The translations under genes and the position numbers were made by a program. From Bimuria novae-zelandiae CBS 107.79 (lineage: Eukaryota; Ascomycota; Dothideomycetes; Pleosporales; Didymosphaeriaceae), in the NCBI GenBank assembly GCA_010015655.1, contig ML976682.1:62001-126000 (forward strand): DNA of 64,000 bases, given 5' to 3'. The notes beneath the pieces were generated by a model that did not search any database, was not told where the DNA came from, and saw only the letters and a program-made list of their open reading frames with translations. Shown here one piece after another: positions 46,883-59,326 of the stretch. Positions within the stretch are counted from its first letter, which is position 1, and each line of letters starts with the position of its first letter.

Positions 46883-48478
46883 GCTAAAACTAATCTAAAT
46901 CTAATATTTTACGCTTAAAGAATTATTAAATTCTAATTTTAAAACCCTATATTTTACTCCTTTTATACTTTTTTATAAAAACTATAATATAGTAACGTAC
47001 TTTGAAAGCGAGAGTATTACACAAGCGAGTGCATTACTCTGCCAAGACCCCACTAAAATCTATACTTTATACAATAGTATAGAACGCGCATAAATAGTTA
47101 TAAGAAATTATAGTAGGCTAATTTATTTAAAATCTACTTATATAAGCTACTTATAAGTTATTATATTATATTTTGTCTTGCTATAGCGTTTATAACGCTA
47201 TAAAGTTAATTTACATTTATTAACGTATACTTTTTATTCCCTTTTTCTTATTATTACGCGCCTTAAAGTCCTTTAAGGTAGCTAGTTAGTAGCTATTAGT
47301 AGCTATAAAAATTTTTTCTTACTATAGTTACTTTTTCTTATATAATTTCTATTACGTAGCAGCCTTATTAGTAGCTTAAAGTTTAATAATTTACTTTTAC
47401 GCTAATACTAGCTTATACGATACTATTATTACACCTTTTATTATTTTTTAAAGGCTTTAACTAGGCTTATAAAAGAATTATTTAAGAATTTTTAAATTCT
47501 TTCCTTTACTAGCGTTAATGATAACCTTAATTCTAAAATATTATTAGGCGTCTATAACTACTATATACTATTATATATAGTATAAGGCAAAGGCGTACGC
47601 AGATAAACGTTAGGTTTTAATATTATTACTTCTAAGTTAAAGGGAATACAGCTAGCGCCCTAAAAGCTTTTTTAAATATTACTTTAAGTTATTATAGCCT
47701 TATATATAGTAATAAAATAAGAAAAGAACTTAATTTTAGTAATATACTTAGTATAATTACGTATTAAATCCTTAGATTAGCGCCTATACGTCTTTTTTAA
47801 TAATAAAAAACACCCTATATGTAGTAGCTATAAATTATACGACAAATATAGAGGTATTTAAAGTGTAACAATCTTATTATTCTTATAGTATTATTAAAAT
47901 GTAAGTAAGTTATAGCTTTCGTAATTATTAAAAATAAGTAGCTAATAATTACTAATAGTATACTTTTTTATATACGCGTTAAAGTGCTTTAGCTACTATA
48001 AACTAAGCTTATTTATTATTTAGCTATTTTTAAAGATTATAAAAATCTAGTTGCGAGGAACATTTTTCTCCTAGTACTAGGCAGAGAGGTAGTGCTTACT
48101 TTAGAAAATGGTAAATGATAGAATAACCTAGCCTATTACGTTAACGCCCTAAATAATTAAGTCTATTTTTAATTATTTTACTACACGCTTTTTAGTCTAC
48201 TATAATACTTAAAACTTATTATAAGTGCTTTTATTAATATTATACTTATTATAAAGCTAGTTATATTAAAGTTATAGGTATCTTTATCCGTGACGATTAA
48301 GTACATTTAACTCCAACAGGAGCAGAAGGTTAGCCTTTTGCCCCACGATATTATCTAAAATACTATACTTAGCTTTAGTATTCTCTATAAGCTAGAACTA
48401 GATTTATATAATTTTAGGATCCTTATAGAGGGCTTTCTTATAGTTATACTTTTAATTAAATTTAACCTAGAGTTCTAG

Positions 48479-48994
48479 TGTTACAAGGACTGTACGTACC
48501 TAAGCCTGTTTCGGATAAGGGAAGGATAGTTTAAGTGTAAAGCACCGTGCAGATATTTAGCAGTTAAAAGGTAGGGATAATAATAAGGTTAATTATAAAT
48601 AATCTAATTCTATAATAAAATGTAGAATAACTAATTAGGAGATTTACTAATCTGTTATAAGAGGTGTACTCGTAGTGTTAAAAGTTAACTATAAAAAGTA
48701 GAAAAAGTATAAAAAGTATTCTAGACTATATACTAGTTATCCTATTTCTTAATATCCTAGAATTTCTTTAGTCTTTTAAGAAACTTACTTTTTAGTAGGA
48801 TATCTTCTAGTTTTCCTACTCAGCTAGTGTTTTCTTAGGACTCTATCCTTTTAGCAGGATCTTAATTATATAACTACTAACTTAATCCTATTCGGCTTAT
48901 TAGTGTACTAAGCCCTATTAGTCCTTTTACGTAAAACTTTATTATTTTATAATTTATAGTTACTCTACTATTATAATTCTTTATAATTATAATA
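48479..48994 (-). repeat. Left LTR (3' LTR) of the gypsy element
   Basis: 516 bp, begins TGTTACAAGGAC on the plus strand and ends ATTATAATA. A RIP change has probably altered its terminal CA. Confidence 0.92.
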
Positions 48995-51900
48995 TTATTA
49001 TCCTAATACCTTATTTTTATATATTATTATGTAGTCGTGTTACGCGTTTTATTTAGTACTAGTTTTTAAGGTATAGAAGTAAGCGCGTCCTTACTTAGGG
49101 TTACGTTATATTTTCCTCTCAATTTCCCTAGCCTCCTTAATCATTCCTAAGGTTATAAAGTAAATATTAATTAAATCTTATTATTAGCGTGCTAACTAAA
49201 TTCGTGCCTAGGGTTTAAAAATGCTAATATATTATAAATGTTACAAGGAGAAGAATGTCCTAAAGTACTTTATAAATACTACTACTAGGTAGTATGCTGA
49301 TTACATTGCGGTCTATGCAAATTATAGCCTCTAGGTTCCTAAGAAAGAGTAGAAGAGGGTTTAGGCTATAATGCGTAAAAGCGCCTAGCCTTACTTTAGG
49401 CGAAAGCAAAGGTAGCTTACTTAAAATTAAAAATTACGTAAATAGAAAAAGAAGAGTAGGCCTATACTACTTATAATACTTATATAGCTAACGTTTTAAA
49501 TTATTTAAAAGAGCAGGCTTTAAAGAGTATAAGTACTATTATTGTTTTTAAACTGCTAATATTTGTACTTTCTACTAATCTAAGCTAGTTAGAGGCTAAT
49601 TCTTTCTTATCTTTTAATCTTTTTAACCTTTTTATTAATTTTTTAAGGATGCTATTCCTTCTTTAGGTGCTACTAATAACTTATAGTTTATAAGGTTTCT
49701 TCTAATTCTTAGGTATTGTATTGTTCTGGCTATCCTTTCTATTTAACTAGGTATTTAGGCTAGTCTTAAATTATTTTTAGGTTTTTAATTTCCTTAATCT
49801 TATACTTATTATTTTCTAGATCTAATTAGATTTTAACTAGAGCGTTTAGGGGTGCTAGTTCTAAAAGTAATTTAGTTATAATAGATCCCTTAGTTTCTTG
49901 TACTTTAAAAGGGCCTACTTCGAGGTAATTTAGTATTCTGCTAGGTCGTTTTATTCCGAAATATTTTTATAATAAGAAATCTTTATCCCCCTTTTTAAAG
50001 GTTAGTTTTTTAATCCTTTGCTTATTTGCGTTCTGAGATACTATACGGGCCCTTTAGGTAATTTATTCTTATAGGACTTTATAAAGTTTCTGTATTTTTT
50101 AAGCCTTATTCTAGGCTCTTATAGAAGTGCTTTTTACCTCTTTTAGATCTTAATAAGTAATTAGCTTATATCTATAGTTTATATAGTATAAGGAGTACTA
50201 TATCGTACCTAATCTTGCGCTGTTATACGCTAGCTAGGCTATTAGTAGTAACTTTACCTAATTATCTTATTACTTATTAATATAAAATTATAGATACTAC
50301 TTTAGAGTCTAATTTGTACGTTCCGTCTATGTATTAGTATAGGCGTGGAAACTCGTCGAGAGCTTCCTGTTAATATCTAGAGTCGCTATAAAGATATTTT
50401 AATACTTAGACGTAAAGAGCTTATCTTTATTTATAATAAACTCCTTTAGTAGCCTATGTTCTGCGAACACCACGTTGTGCACTTTATAGGCTAGTTCTTT
50501 TACTATTATAGATTCTTTTATAGGCCTAAACTCAGCTACCTTGGTTAAGTAATTAACTATTACTATAATAGTATCGCACATCCGCTTTGTTCCTAGTTAT
50601 AGTAACTTTAAAAGCTTTACTATAAAGTTTATTATTATACTTTACTATAGTCTTTTACCTAGTTATAATAGTTATAATAGTCCGTAAGGCTTATATCTCT
50701 TTAATTTGTTTTTATACCATGATAAATAGTTACTTATAACTTAACTTACTACCTACTTAAGTCTAAAATAATATATTTATTTGTAATTTAGCGCGTTATT
50801 TCTTTAATGTCTAGGTGTTCCTATTCTCGTAATTCGTGCAGTTTTGCAATTAAGACTTCTTTATATTCTAGTTCTATAAGAATTCTATAGCGGTAATCTC
50901 GTTTTCTTATATTAAGTCCGTGTTAGACGAGTTTGTATTCTTTTTATTAATTTAAGGTAAGTTATCCGTAGTTTTAAAAATCTTATACTATTAGTTTCAT
51001 ATATCTTAAACTAGCGGCGCGGACCTTAATTATTAGCTAATTATATTTCATAGTTCTATTTCTCCTTACTTATAGTACTACGTTATATAGATCTAGTTTA
51101 TCTTTAGTAAGGTTTAATCCTTTACTTAGGGCGTCTGCTGCGCTATTAAGTGTTCTTAGTTAATGGTATATTATAAAGTTAAAATTCGCGAAGAATTCTG
51201 TCTATTATACCTATTATTAGTTAAGCTTCTTTATTATTATGAAACTAGTAAGGTTCGTATAGTCTATTTACACCTCTATTTTAAAGCGTGCTTTAGTAAG
51301 CTAGGCTTTTTTTTATTTAAAGACGTTTACTATCCTAAGTAGTTTCTTATTATAAATGTTGTAGTTATGTTCTGCTCTTAAGACCTTTCTTAAAAAAGAT
51401 ACTAGTCTCTATTTCTTATTATTACTTTATTATAAGAGTATTACTCCTAGCGTATAATCTAATACGTTTGTTTCTACTCTTATAGGTTTCTTTAGGTCGT
51501 TTATTTAGAGGAGAGGTATTATAATGAACTTTCTCTACAGTTCTCTAAATGTCTTTAATAGTTTTCTAATAAGGGGCTAGGTACTTTCTCTATCTCCTTT
51601 TTTTAAGATTTATTAATAGTACGATGGTCGTAGAGTAGTCCTTAATAAACTTTTAGTAGAAGTTAGTAAATCCTAGGAAAGACTAGATATCTTTTATTAA
51701 CTTAAAAACTAGCTATTTTTAAATAGTAGCTATCTTTTTAAAATCTATATCTACATCTTCCCTCAAAATAATAAATCCTAAGTACTCTATTATTATAACG
51801 TAAAACTTGTATTTATTTAGGTTAAGGAGTAGTTAATATTCTTAAGTACTTTTTTAACGTGTTTTACATGCTCCTTACGTGTTCTAGTAGAGTAGATAAA

Positions 51901-54900
51901 TATATTGTCTAGATAAGCTATATAGAATACGTCTAAATATTCGTGTAGTATTTTATTAATAAGCGTCTAGAATGTTGCAGGCACGTTTATTAAGCTAAAA
52001 GGTATAATTTAGTACTTATAAAGGCTATAATAGGTCCTATACGCAGTTTTCTATTCGTATCCCTTAGCTATATATATAGTAATAACTATCACGTATATTA
52101 AACTTAGTAAACTATTTAGCTTCTTAGAGTCTATTTATAAGCTCCGTAATTAATAATAAGGGGTACTAATTCTTAATCGTGGCCTTGTTTATCTATTTAC
52201 AATTTATATAGAGTTGTAGCTTGCTATTCTTCGTAGGTATCTAGAATATAAGAAAAGCTGCTAGGCTTTAACTTTTTTAAATATATCTCTTAACAAGATT
52301 CTTCTTTTAGTAGTCTTATACTTTCTTTTCTTAGTTTCTAGATATTAGTTATAGTTATTCTAGGCGCAGCTTTATGCCCTTTACTAAGAGTATTTTATAA
52401 TTTTATTTTTAGTATTCTAGTAGTTCTTCTCTTTTCATTTCTTTAAAGAGTTCTATATACCCTTAGTATTTAGTAAAATATTATTAACTTTTACTTTTGT
52501 ATTAAGGCCTAAGTATCGTACCTAAATTAGTCTTATTTAGCCTAGATTCTCTTTTATTACTCTTGTAATTTTAGTAGCTAAATATTATTTAGTTTGTCCT
52601 TTAACCTGCCTTATTAGGGTATTTAGAGTTAATAGCTATACTTTTTGTATTTTTTATATATTAATAATTTTTAGCGTAGGTTTTTAGCTAAGTGGCGTTT
52701 TCTTTTACTAATTAATAATAGGATTATGTTTAAGAAGCTAGTTATAACTAATAATTACTTTTAAGCTTCTAAGATCTTTTATTATGAAGCTATATTAGCT
52801 CTAGAATCTAACTAGACTAATAGGTAATAGAATTATATTAAGGCGTAGCTAGCCTTTACTACATCGTAAGGATAACGTCCTATTTACTATTTCTACCTGT
52901 ACTAGTGTCTCCTTGTTTTTATAAGACAGGTTATGTTTTTCTACTATTTTAGGAGATATTAGACATCTAGTCGCTCCGGGATCTATTAGCGCTATTACTT
53001 AGTAACCACTAATTATAACTTCTTTAGTTAGTTATAGGCTATTTATACCTATTTTAACTATTTTGCCTTTATAATTGCGCCTCTACTAGTAAGGTCTTTT
53101 ATCTAGTAGCGTCCTAGTTTTCTAACTTATTGTTAGCTTGTTTAGTAAGGTCCTAAGAAGCCTCTACTTCCTTAGTCTATGTTTATATAGTTTTATTTAT
53201 CTTAGTGTTAGTTTTAGTCTTTTTCTATTACTTTTAGTAAAACGCTTTATGGGTACTCTTAGTATCCTTAATTCGTAAGACCTCTTCTTCCTCTTAGGGT
53301 TCCCTATATTATTTATATCCTATAACTACACACTCTTAAGATTTTAGATTCTAATATAGTAGTATTATTTCTAGTACTGCTATCTGTTCTTTTTAACATA
53401 GGTAAGCCAGACAATTCTTATTATAATCTAGCTATTTAATTTATTATAGGTAATTGACACTTGTGCCCTCTATCTATTATTTTCCTATAGTTACTATTAA
53501 TCCTAAGTTTATACCTTAAGGATACTAGCTTATAGCTTCTTTTTGTATCTTATATAATTAGTATTTATTGTTAAAGTACTTCTACTATCCTAATTCCTTA
53601 TAGTATCGTGACTATTTATTAGAGAAATATTTATAGCAGGTTATTATTAGTTTATAATTATTAATAAACTTGTAGTTAAGGTTTCTTAACGATATTACTA
53701 CTTATGCCTTTTTTATCTAATATAGTTAGTAGTCCTTTTTATTGCAAAGGAACTAGACTACCCTTTTATATTATTCTTAAATCTTAATCTACTATCCTAG
53801 TACTAGTATATTTCCTTAGTACTTTATAGTAAACTTATAAATTATTATAGCTTTTAGCCTTTTAAGTTTAATCTTTGACATATATTCCTAGGGTGTATGC
53901 ATCTGACTATTGCATACCTAGTACTTTCCTTTTAATAGCTAGAAAAGGACCTCGTACTCTAGTACTATCCTCTATTCTGTTTCTTCTAGTATCTCTAGAA
54001 CCTTAAGTTCTATATTAGAGACTTTATTTTTATTTATTCTTAATAGCGTAAGTATTAGTACCCGTAGTATAGCTATTACTACTTAAACGATTTAAGCTTT
54101 CTTGCTTTATCTCTTATTATTCTTTAAAGCCTCCCATTAAAAGTAATCATATTCTCTATATCCTAAGCAAGCTTTTTCGTTAAAGCGTTATTTATATTCT
54201 TAGTTAGATAGTCTATTATTACGACCTTTTTACCACTTCTTTAGTTTTAATTCTTAAGGTTTATTAGCTATTACGATATCTCTATTGTAGTCCTTCTATA
54301 ATTTCTAACTTTTTTTAATATTAGGTTGGATGCGATTGCCTTCTTACTTTTACAATTATTATTTATATAATTAATTATTAATTTATATGGCGAGCTTCAC
54401 GAGTTCCTCTAAGTTATCTTCCTTATTATAGTAGGTAAGCTCGTCCTTAACGCTTTCCTTTAGCCCGTTATAGTAAGCTGCTTAAAGTAGGACGTTATCC
54501 TAGTTAATTCTAGCCTATAGGCGTCTAAAATTAGCCATATAAGTACTGGCTAATTTAGTTTATTTAAGTCTTTATATCTTATATTTAGCTTATTATTCCT
54601 CGTTAACTTCTTTAAATATAATTTAGATTTGTTTCTTAAAAGATACCTAGTCCTTAAACAACTTTTTAGTTTTATTATTATATTCTAAGATGTTATCTTT
54701 GTTTTTTAAATAATTCTTAATAAGGGGTTAAAGCTACTTAGCTACCTTACTCTTTATAGACATACCTACTATAAGGATATTAAATTATTCAGTTTTAAAG
54801 ATATCTTTATTATAGTAGTAATAAAGTTTTATATTTATAAAAAACGCCTTAAGTCCTTCTTATCTACCTTTATAAAATTTAAGAACCTTAAAGGATATTA

Positions 54901-55098
54901 TTTCCGTAGTTAGTAGCTAGAACTTAAGCTATTAGCTTAGTTAATTACTTCTTAAGCTATTATATCTTATTAGATTAATTAGCTAGTAATATTATTAGGT
55001 TTATAATTTGCCTAGAAGTACTACTTCTTATTAAAGCCCTTAAGATAGTAGTACTTAATAGCGTTATTATATTATTATAGACCTTTAAATAGTTAAAG

Positions 55099-55613
55099 TG
55101 TTATAAGGACTATACGTACCTAAGCCTATTCTAGGTAAAGGGAGGACAGGTGAAGGGTGAACACTATGTAGATATTTAGTAGTTAATTGCTAGGAATAAT
55201 AATAAGATTAATTATAAATAATCTAATTTTATAACAAACTATAGAATATCTAACTAAAAAATTTACTAATCTATTATAAGAGATATACTCGTAGTGTTAA
55301 AAGTTAACTATAAGGAGTAGGAAAAGTATAAAAAGTATTTTAGACTATATACTAGTTATTCTATTCCTTAATATTCTAGAATCTCTTTAGTCTCCTAAGA
55401 AACTTACTCCTTAGTAAAATATTTCTTAGTTTTCTCGCTAAGCTAGTATTCTTTTAGGATTCTATCCTTTTAGCAGGATCTTAATTTTGTAACTACTAAC
55501 CTAATCCTACCCCACCTACTAGTATGCTAAGCCCTACTAGCCCTTCTGCGTGGACCTTTGTTGTTCCGTAATTCACGATCGCTGTACCGCTGTAATTCTT
55601 TGTAATTATAATA
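55099..55613 (-). repeat. Right LTR (5' LTR) of the gypsy element
   Basis: 515 bp, begins TGTTATAAGGAC and ends ATTATAATA, followed by TCTAG. Its last about 120 bp (55490-55610) are GC-richer and less RIPed than in the left LTR. Confidence 0.92.
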
Positions 55614-56246
55614 TCTAGCTAGCGCTTAATAAAGTCTATAGCTTAGTTTTAACTAATAGGCTTATAACTTTACTTGGCTAATAAAAAATTAATTATGCCT
55701 TTTATACTAGCAAGCTAGAACAGAAAACCTTACGTGTTTAAGTTAAGTATATACTAAATAATTACTTAGTTCTCTATTAAAAGGAGATTTATAAAGTTAG
55801 GGGTAAAATTATATTATAAAGTAATTTTAGCGTGCTATTTACTGAGTATGTTTTAGGTAATATTATAAATAGCTATAAAATGTTACTAACATAGTATTAT
55901 ATTATATTTAATAGCTTAAAGCGAAAGCTATAAATAAGCTTCTTTTAGTTATAATAATTAATTAAGTAGTTAAGATATCTCGTTAAACTATTATTAATAA
56001 TATATTTTAGTAGGGTTTTAGTATAGTAATGCACTTACTTGTGTAATACACTTGCTTATAAAGTACGTTAATATTTTTTTAATCATAGAACTATAGACAG
56101 AGCTTTTTTATAATACTTTTATTAAGGAAGCATATTTTAATAATATATTGTTATAGAGATATAGAGCATTAAACTTCTTAAATTTTCTTAATTTTCCTAA
56201 CAAAAGGGTGCGCATTGACCCTTAGTGCGCATTGACCCCTGAGTTA

Positions 56247-57125
56247 AGGTAGGGACTCAACAAACTCTCCCCGCTCTCTTTCTCTCTTAGCAGACTCCTC
56301 ACTCCACACACTCTTTTCTGCAGATAGCAACACAGCTTGTTTGTCCTTATATGCCTGCCTGCCTGCCCACATTTACTGTCCGGACCAGAGGAAAGCCAGA
56401 TAATATGTTCGCAGGTACTGAAACGGAATACTGAGCGCCTGACGCTGTGGTGATGAGATCGAGGAAGAGTTGTTAATTGTCGCGGGGGCACACCAGCTGA
56501 GGCGTTGCTGCCCGACGGCTGCGGTCGTTCCCCACTTCGTTGAGCTGCGACCATCCGCATTCATTGGAATCGCTGTAGAGTTACTCTTCTGATCCAAATT
56601 CACTCGCACAGCCAGTACCGATACGCAATCGCAGCCTAATGCATTCTGCAAAGCTGGTTTTCATCGCTATATTGCCTCGTTGAATGCACTCTACAGCGTC
56701 TAGATATATTTTGATCATCAAGGTACTACATGAGCTATGAAATTCGCCGGAATAGTGCGCTACAAACCATTCAAATTCGAAGCGAAGCGGATCAGAGTAA
56801 AGCATAGGGCAAGTTAGGGCCACTGCCGGTCAGGCCAGCCTCGCTTAGCCATCATGCTCGTGATGCACCTTAATGGCACCGCTTGGGAACGCCTGCCCCC
56901 AGGTCTTTCACAAAGTCCAACAGCTATATATGAAGACCGCCGTAGAGAACCAGATATTCCTACATATGCTCTATCGGACAGTTCATGCAACAGCATTTAA
57001 CTTATTATGGAAGGGCGCGCGACAATAAAAACTTAGACGATGTGATTTTACAACGAGACGCTGATCAGGCTTCTGAAAGTCTACAGGTATCCTGGACAAA
57101 CCATTCAGAGAAAAGGCCTTGACTC
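56247..57125. other. Intergenic region, weak frames only
   Basis: Normal composition. Minus-strand frames of 60-112 residues (56222-56996) have no recognisable content and could be a decayed gene. No feature can be supported. Confidence 0.35.
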
Positions 57126-57977
57126 TTAAGAAGTGTGATTCTTGATCCCACCATCAACTGCCTCCAGGACTACAACGACCTCTTTCGCAGTCTCGAAGCG
57201 GCGCTCACAGCAGCATCCAGCAATGACGTCTCCAAACGGCACGCTAGATACGTCTGGGAACTTCCCATCCCGGTATAAGTCTTGCACACGCTCGCCGTAC
57301 GTATGCATCTCCTCATTCTCGGGCGCTGGACGTTCATGGAAAGGGTAATGACCGGTCATGATGATGTAGATGATAACGCCTAAGCTGAACACGTCGACTT
57401 TAGGCAAGTTGAACTCAGTCAGTTGCGGGTCAAGATATGGATCATCGGGGATCATATTCCCACTTAATCCCAGGACAGAACATCGAGAGCCTCCAAAATC
57501 GGCGAGGATTGCGTCGATAGTCTGGTCGGTCTGGTGTAGAAGCACATTTGTTGTGCTTAGATTCATGTGTATAACGCCGTTCTCTTGGACATAGGCGACA
57601 GCATTAGCGACTTGAAAACACCACTTCTTGCGTAGTGCGTAGTCAATGTAGCTATTCTCCCTATCGATGTACGACTGGAGGTCACCACGATTTGCTTCGC
57701 TAAACAACAGCCCGTCCTTCATACCCTCGATGCTAGAGAGTCCGTGATACCTAGCATCCAATTTCAGCCACGCAGATCCATCAAAGTGGGTGATATCATA
57801 CTCGATGATTCCAGGATGGCCTCTGAGCTTCTCTAGAATGTTCTTCTCATTCACTATAGCTCTTTCAAATTCCAATTCTAGATGTTTCGGCGCTGAAGTC
57901 CACGGTATCTTACAAACCAAGCCCCCTTCCCATCGGTAGATGATGGCTGTCCGCCCTTTGTAACTTATCGCTTCCAT
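57126..57977 (-). CDS. Protein kinase-fold protein, probable pseudokinase
   Basis: 283 residues in a single exon. Kinase landmarks are visible: VCK with Lys 23 as the ATP-anchoring lysine, a Glu-containing helix near residue 44 (NEKNILEKL), and ADFGG with the metal-binding Asp near residue 160. VDVFSLGVIIYIIMTGHYPF is the F-helix region. The catalytic loop reads IHMNLSTTNVLL near residue 137, so the HRD aspartate is Asn and the usual Arg is Met. The glycine-rich loop is weak. By family knowledge, loss of the catalytic Asp means little or no phosphotransfer, so it is probably a pseudokinase. The domain is short (no N- or C-terminal extensions) and resembles small fungal kinase-like proteins. 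The frame is otherwise intact. Confidence 0.85.
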   Translation of the reverse strand: MEAISYKGRTAIIYRWEGGLVCKIPWTSAPKHLELEFERAIVNEKNILEKLRGHPGIIEYDITHFDGSAWLKLDARYHGLSSIEGMKDGLLFSEANRGDLQSYIDRENSYIDYALRKKWCFQVANAVAYVQENGVIHMNLSTTNVLLHQTDQTIDAILADFGGSRCSVLGLSGNMIPDDPYLDPQLTEFNLPKVDVFSLGVIIYIIMTGHYPFHERPAPENEEMHTYGERVQDLYRDGKFPDVSSVPFGDVIAGCCCERRFETAKEVVVVLEAVDGGIKNHTS

Positions 57978-59300
57978 GAAAACAATTGAGAAAGGTAGTG
58001 CTTATGAGCAGCACGTTGTTATAAATCTTTGGATAGGGCGGGGTTCGCCCCGCTTATAACTTAGGCTTTGGTCGAGCACGGACCTGATCATCAAATCTCA
58101 GTCACGTGAAACCACGAATATCGAAGAGCGGCACAAGTCTTCCAAAGGTAAGGATCATGTAGATGCGCATATCAACATGATGGACGTATCGCACAAATCT
58201 ATGGTTACATGATTGATGCACGACTACTATTACTACTTTGTCACTGCGACCACCATCTTATTCTTAGCCAATCCCGAGAACCCAATGATCTGATGTTCTA
58301 GCAAGTTATATCAAGTATAATGACAAAATGTGTGAGTCATTAAACTTTAGCGTAACATAATAAGAAAGCTTGGTTTGCCGCCTCGTAGACTGCATGTCTG
58401 GATTTCCAACCCTAGGAAACCCTGTGCGAGGGGAATTCGCCTGTCAAGCATAGCTAGAGGCTATTAGCGTATAGTTACTAGAAAATGCTCGCTTTTATCA
58501 ACATACCCTTAGCAGTTAGGACGTTTTCCGTTATTCCTGGAGGATCCGCCCGTACGTTTGGTCGCCGTGTGACCTGCTTAGCTCTGCTTCGTACATGGTA
58601 TCTTTTCAATCGTCTCATTATCAAGTATATGCTCACATCTAAGATAATGAGTTCTCCAAACCCTTTCAGTGCACATCGCAACAGGAGTAAGAAGGATATG
58701 AGTAATGATTGAGCGCTGAGATGCACGAATTGAAAGAATTTGTTAAGTTGCTTCGCCGTGCGTAGTATGAGAACATCCGTTGATACACCTTCTATTTAAA
58801 TTGGTTCTAGCTCGATCCATCTGTTATGATGCTTATGCATACCTCAAGTGCCCATAGTTCAGACCAGGGCGAAGCAAATTGAAACGGAGCACGAAGCGGA
58901 GCACTCATCCCGCGTGTTCTGCTGGTCGACAGCAGAATGCAACAATGCAATACATCGCATACGCCATAAACCTTGGCCAACACTGCATATTGAAATGCGG
59001 GTCCAATCATTTACCTCTTGACATTTACTCCCCAACCCTGCAAAGCTCCGAGTAGGTATTATCCCTGTCATCCTTCCTATGCACGATCGGCTGCAAGCCC
59101 CTTCATGCAAGCCCGTGGTGAAGGGATTGTTCTCATTGTGGGTAGGGGGTGCAGGTACATACATGGAAGGTTTACGAGCAAGGCCGGTACACATAACAAA
59201 TCTGCTCACAAAACAATCCATCAACCACTATCTGCAAGTCTCTTCACACAAGTTAAGTGCGTGCTGCATTCATTGTCATCGTTCCCGGCAACACGGTAGC
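57978..59300. other. Intergenic region, no gene seen
   Basis: Mostly normal composition, with only short unrecognised frames (for example a 121-residue minus frame at 58859-59224). The left end should hold the promoter of the kinase-like gene. Confidence 0.4.
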
Positions 59301-59326
59301 TAGTAGTAGTAGTAGTAGTAGTAGTA
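59301..59326 (+). repeat. (TAG)n microsatellite at the LINE 3' end
   Basis: About eight uninterrupted TAG units. Unique sequence lies to the left and LINE-derived sequence to the right. On the minus strand this is a (CTA)n tail at the 3' end of the LINE fragment. Confidence 0.85.

Larger units (their letters stand above)
48479..55613 (-). mobile_element. Complete Ty3/gypsy retrotransposon (RIPed), TSD TCTAG
   Basis: Terminal repeats of 516 bp (48479-48994) and 515 bp (55099-55613) are flanked by TCTAG at 48474-48478 and 55614-55618. Coding is on the minus strand. Integrase is visible at 50581-50399 (CDTIIVIVNYLTKVAEF, then a region with KDKLFTSKY). Reverse transcriptase near 51920-51880 reads [11 protein letters not shown], with YLDD changed to YLDN. 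gag lies toward 53-55 kb. TAA/TAG codons throughout show RIP inactivation. The left part of the interior probably holds the C-terminal end of pol. Insertion was into pogo element E. Confidence 0.93.
46995..56068 (-). mobile_element. Pogo/Fot1-type DNA transposon E, split by a gypsy element
   Basis: The left end carries ACGTACTTTGAAAGCGAGAG and ACACAAGCGAGTG; the right end is the inverse, ending AAAGTACGT; both are flanked by TA. It is colinear with element D inside and outside the termini. The transposase remnant is on the minus strand, and all frames are broken by RIP. It is interrupted at 48479-55613. Confidence 0.85.
46883..56246. repeat. Large composite repeat, copy 2 (paralogue of 27739-39209)
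   Basis: It shares with copy 1 the roughly 110 bp left of the pogo element and the roughly 176 bp right of it. The right end is the doubled GTGCGCATTGACCC motif and CTGAGTTA (to 56246). Its right flank is uninterrupted, so it is the empty-site reference for the elements at 35502-37316 and 37348-39106. Confidence 0.78.
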
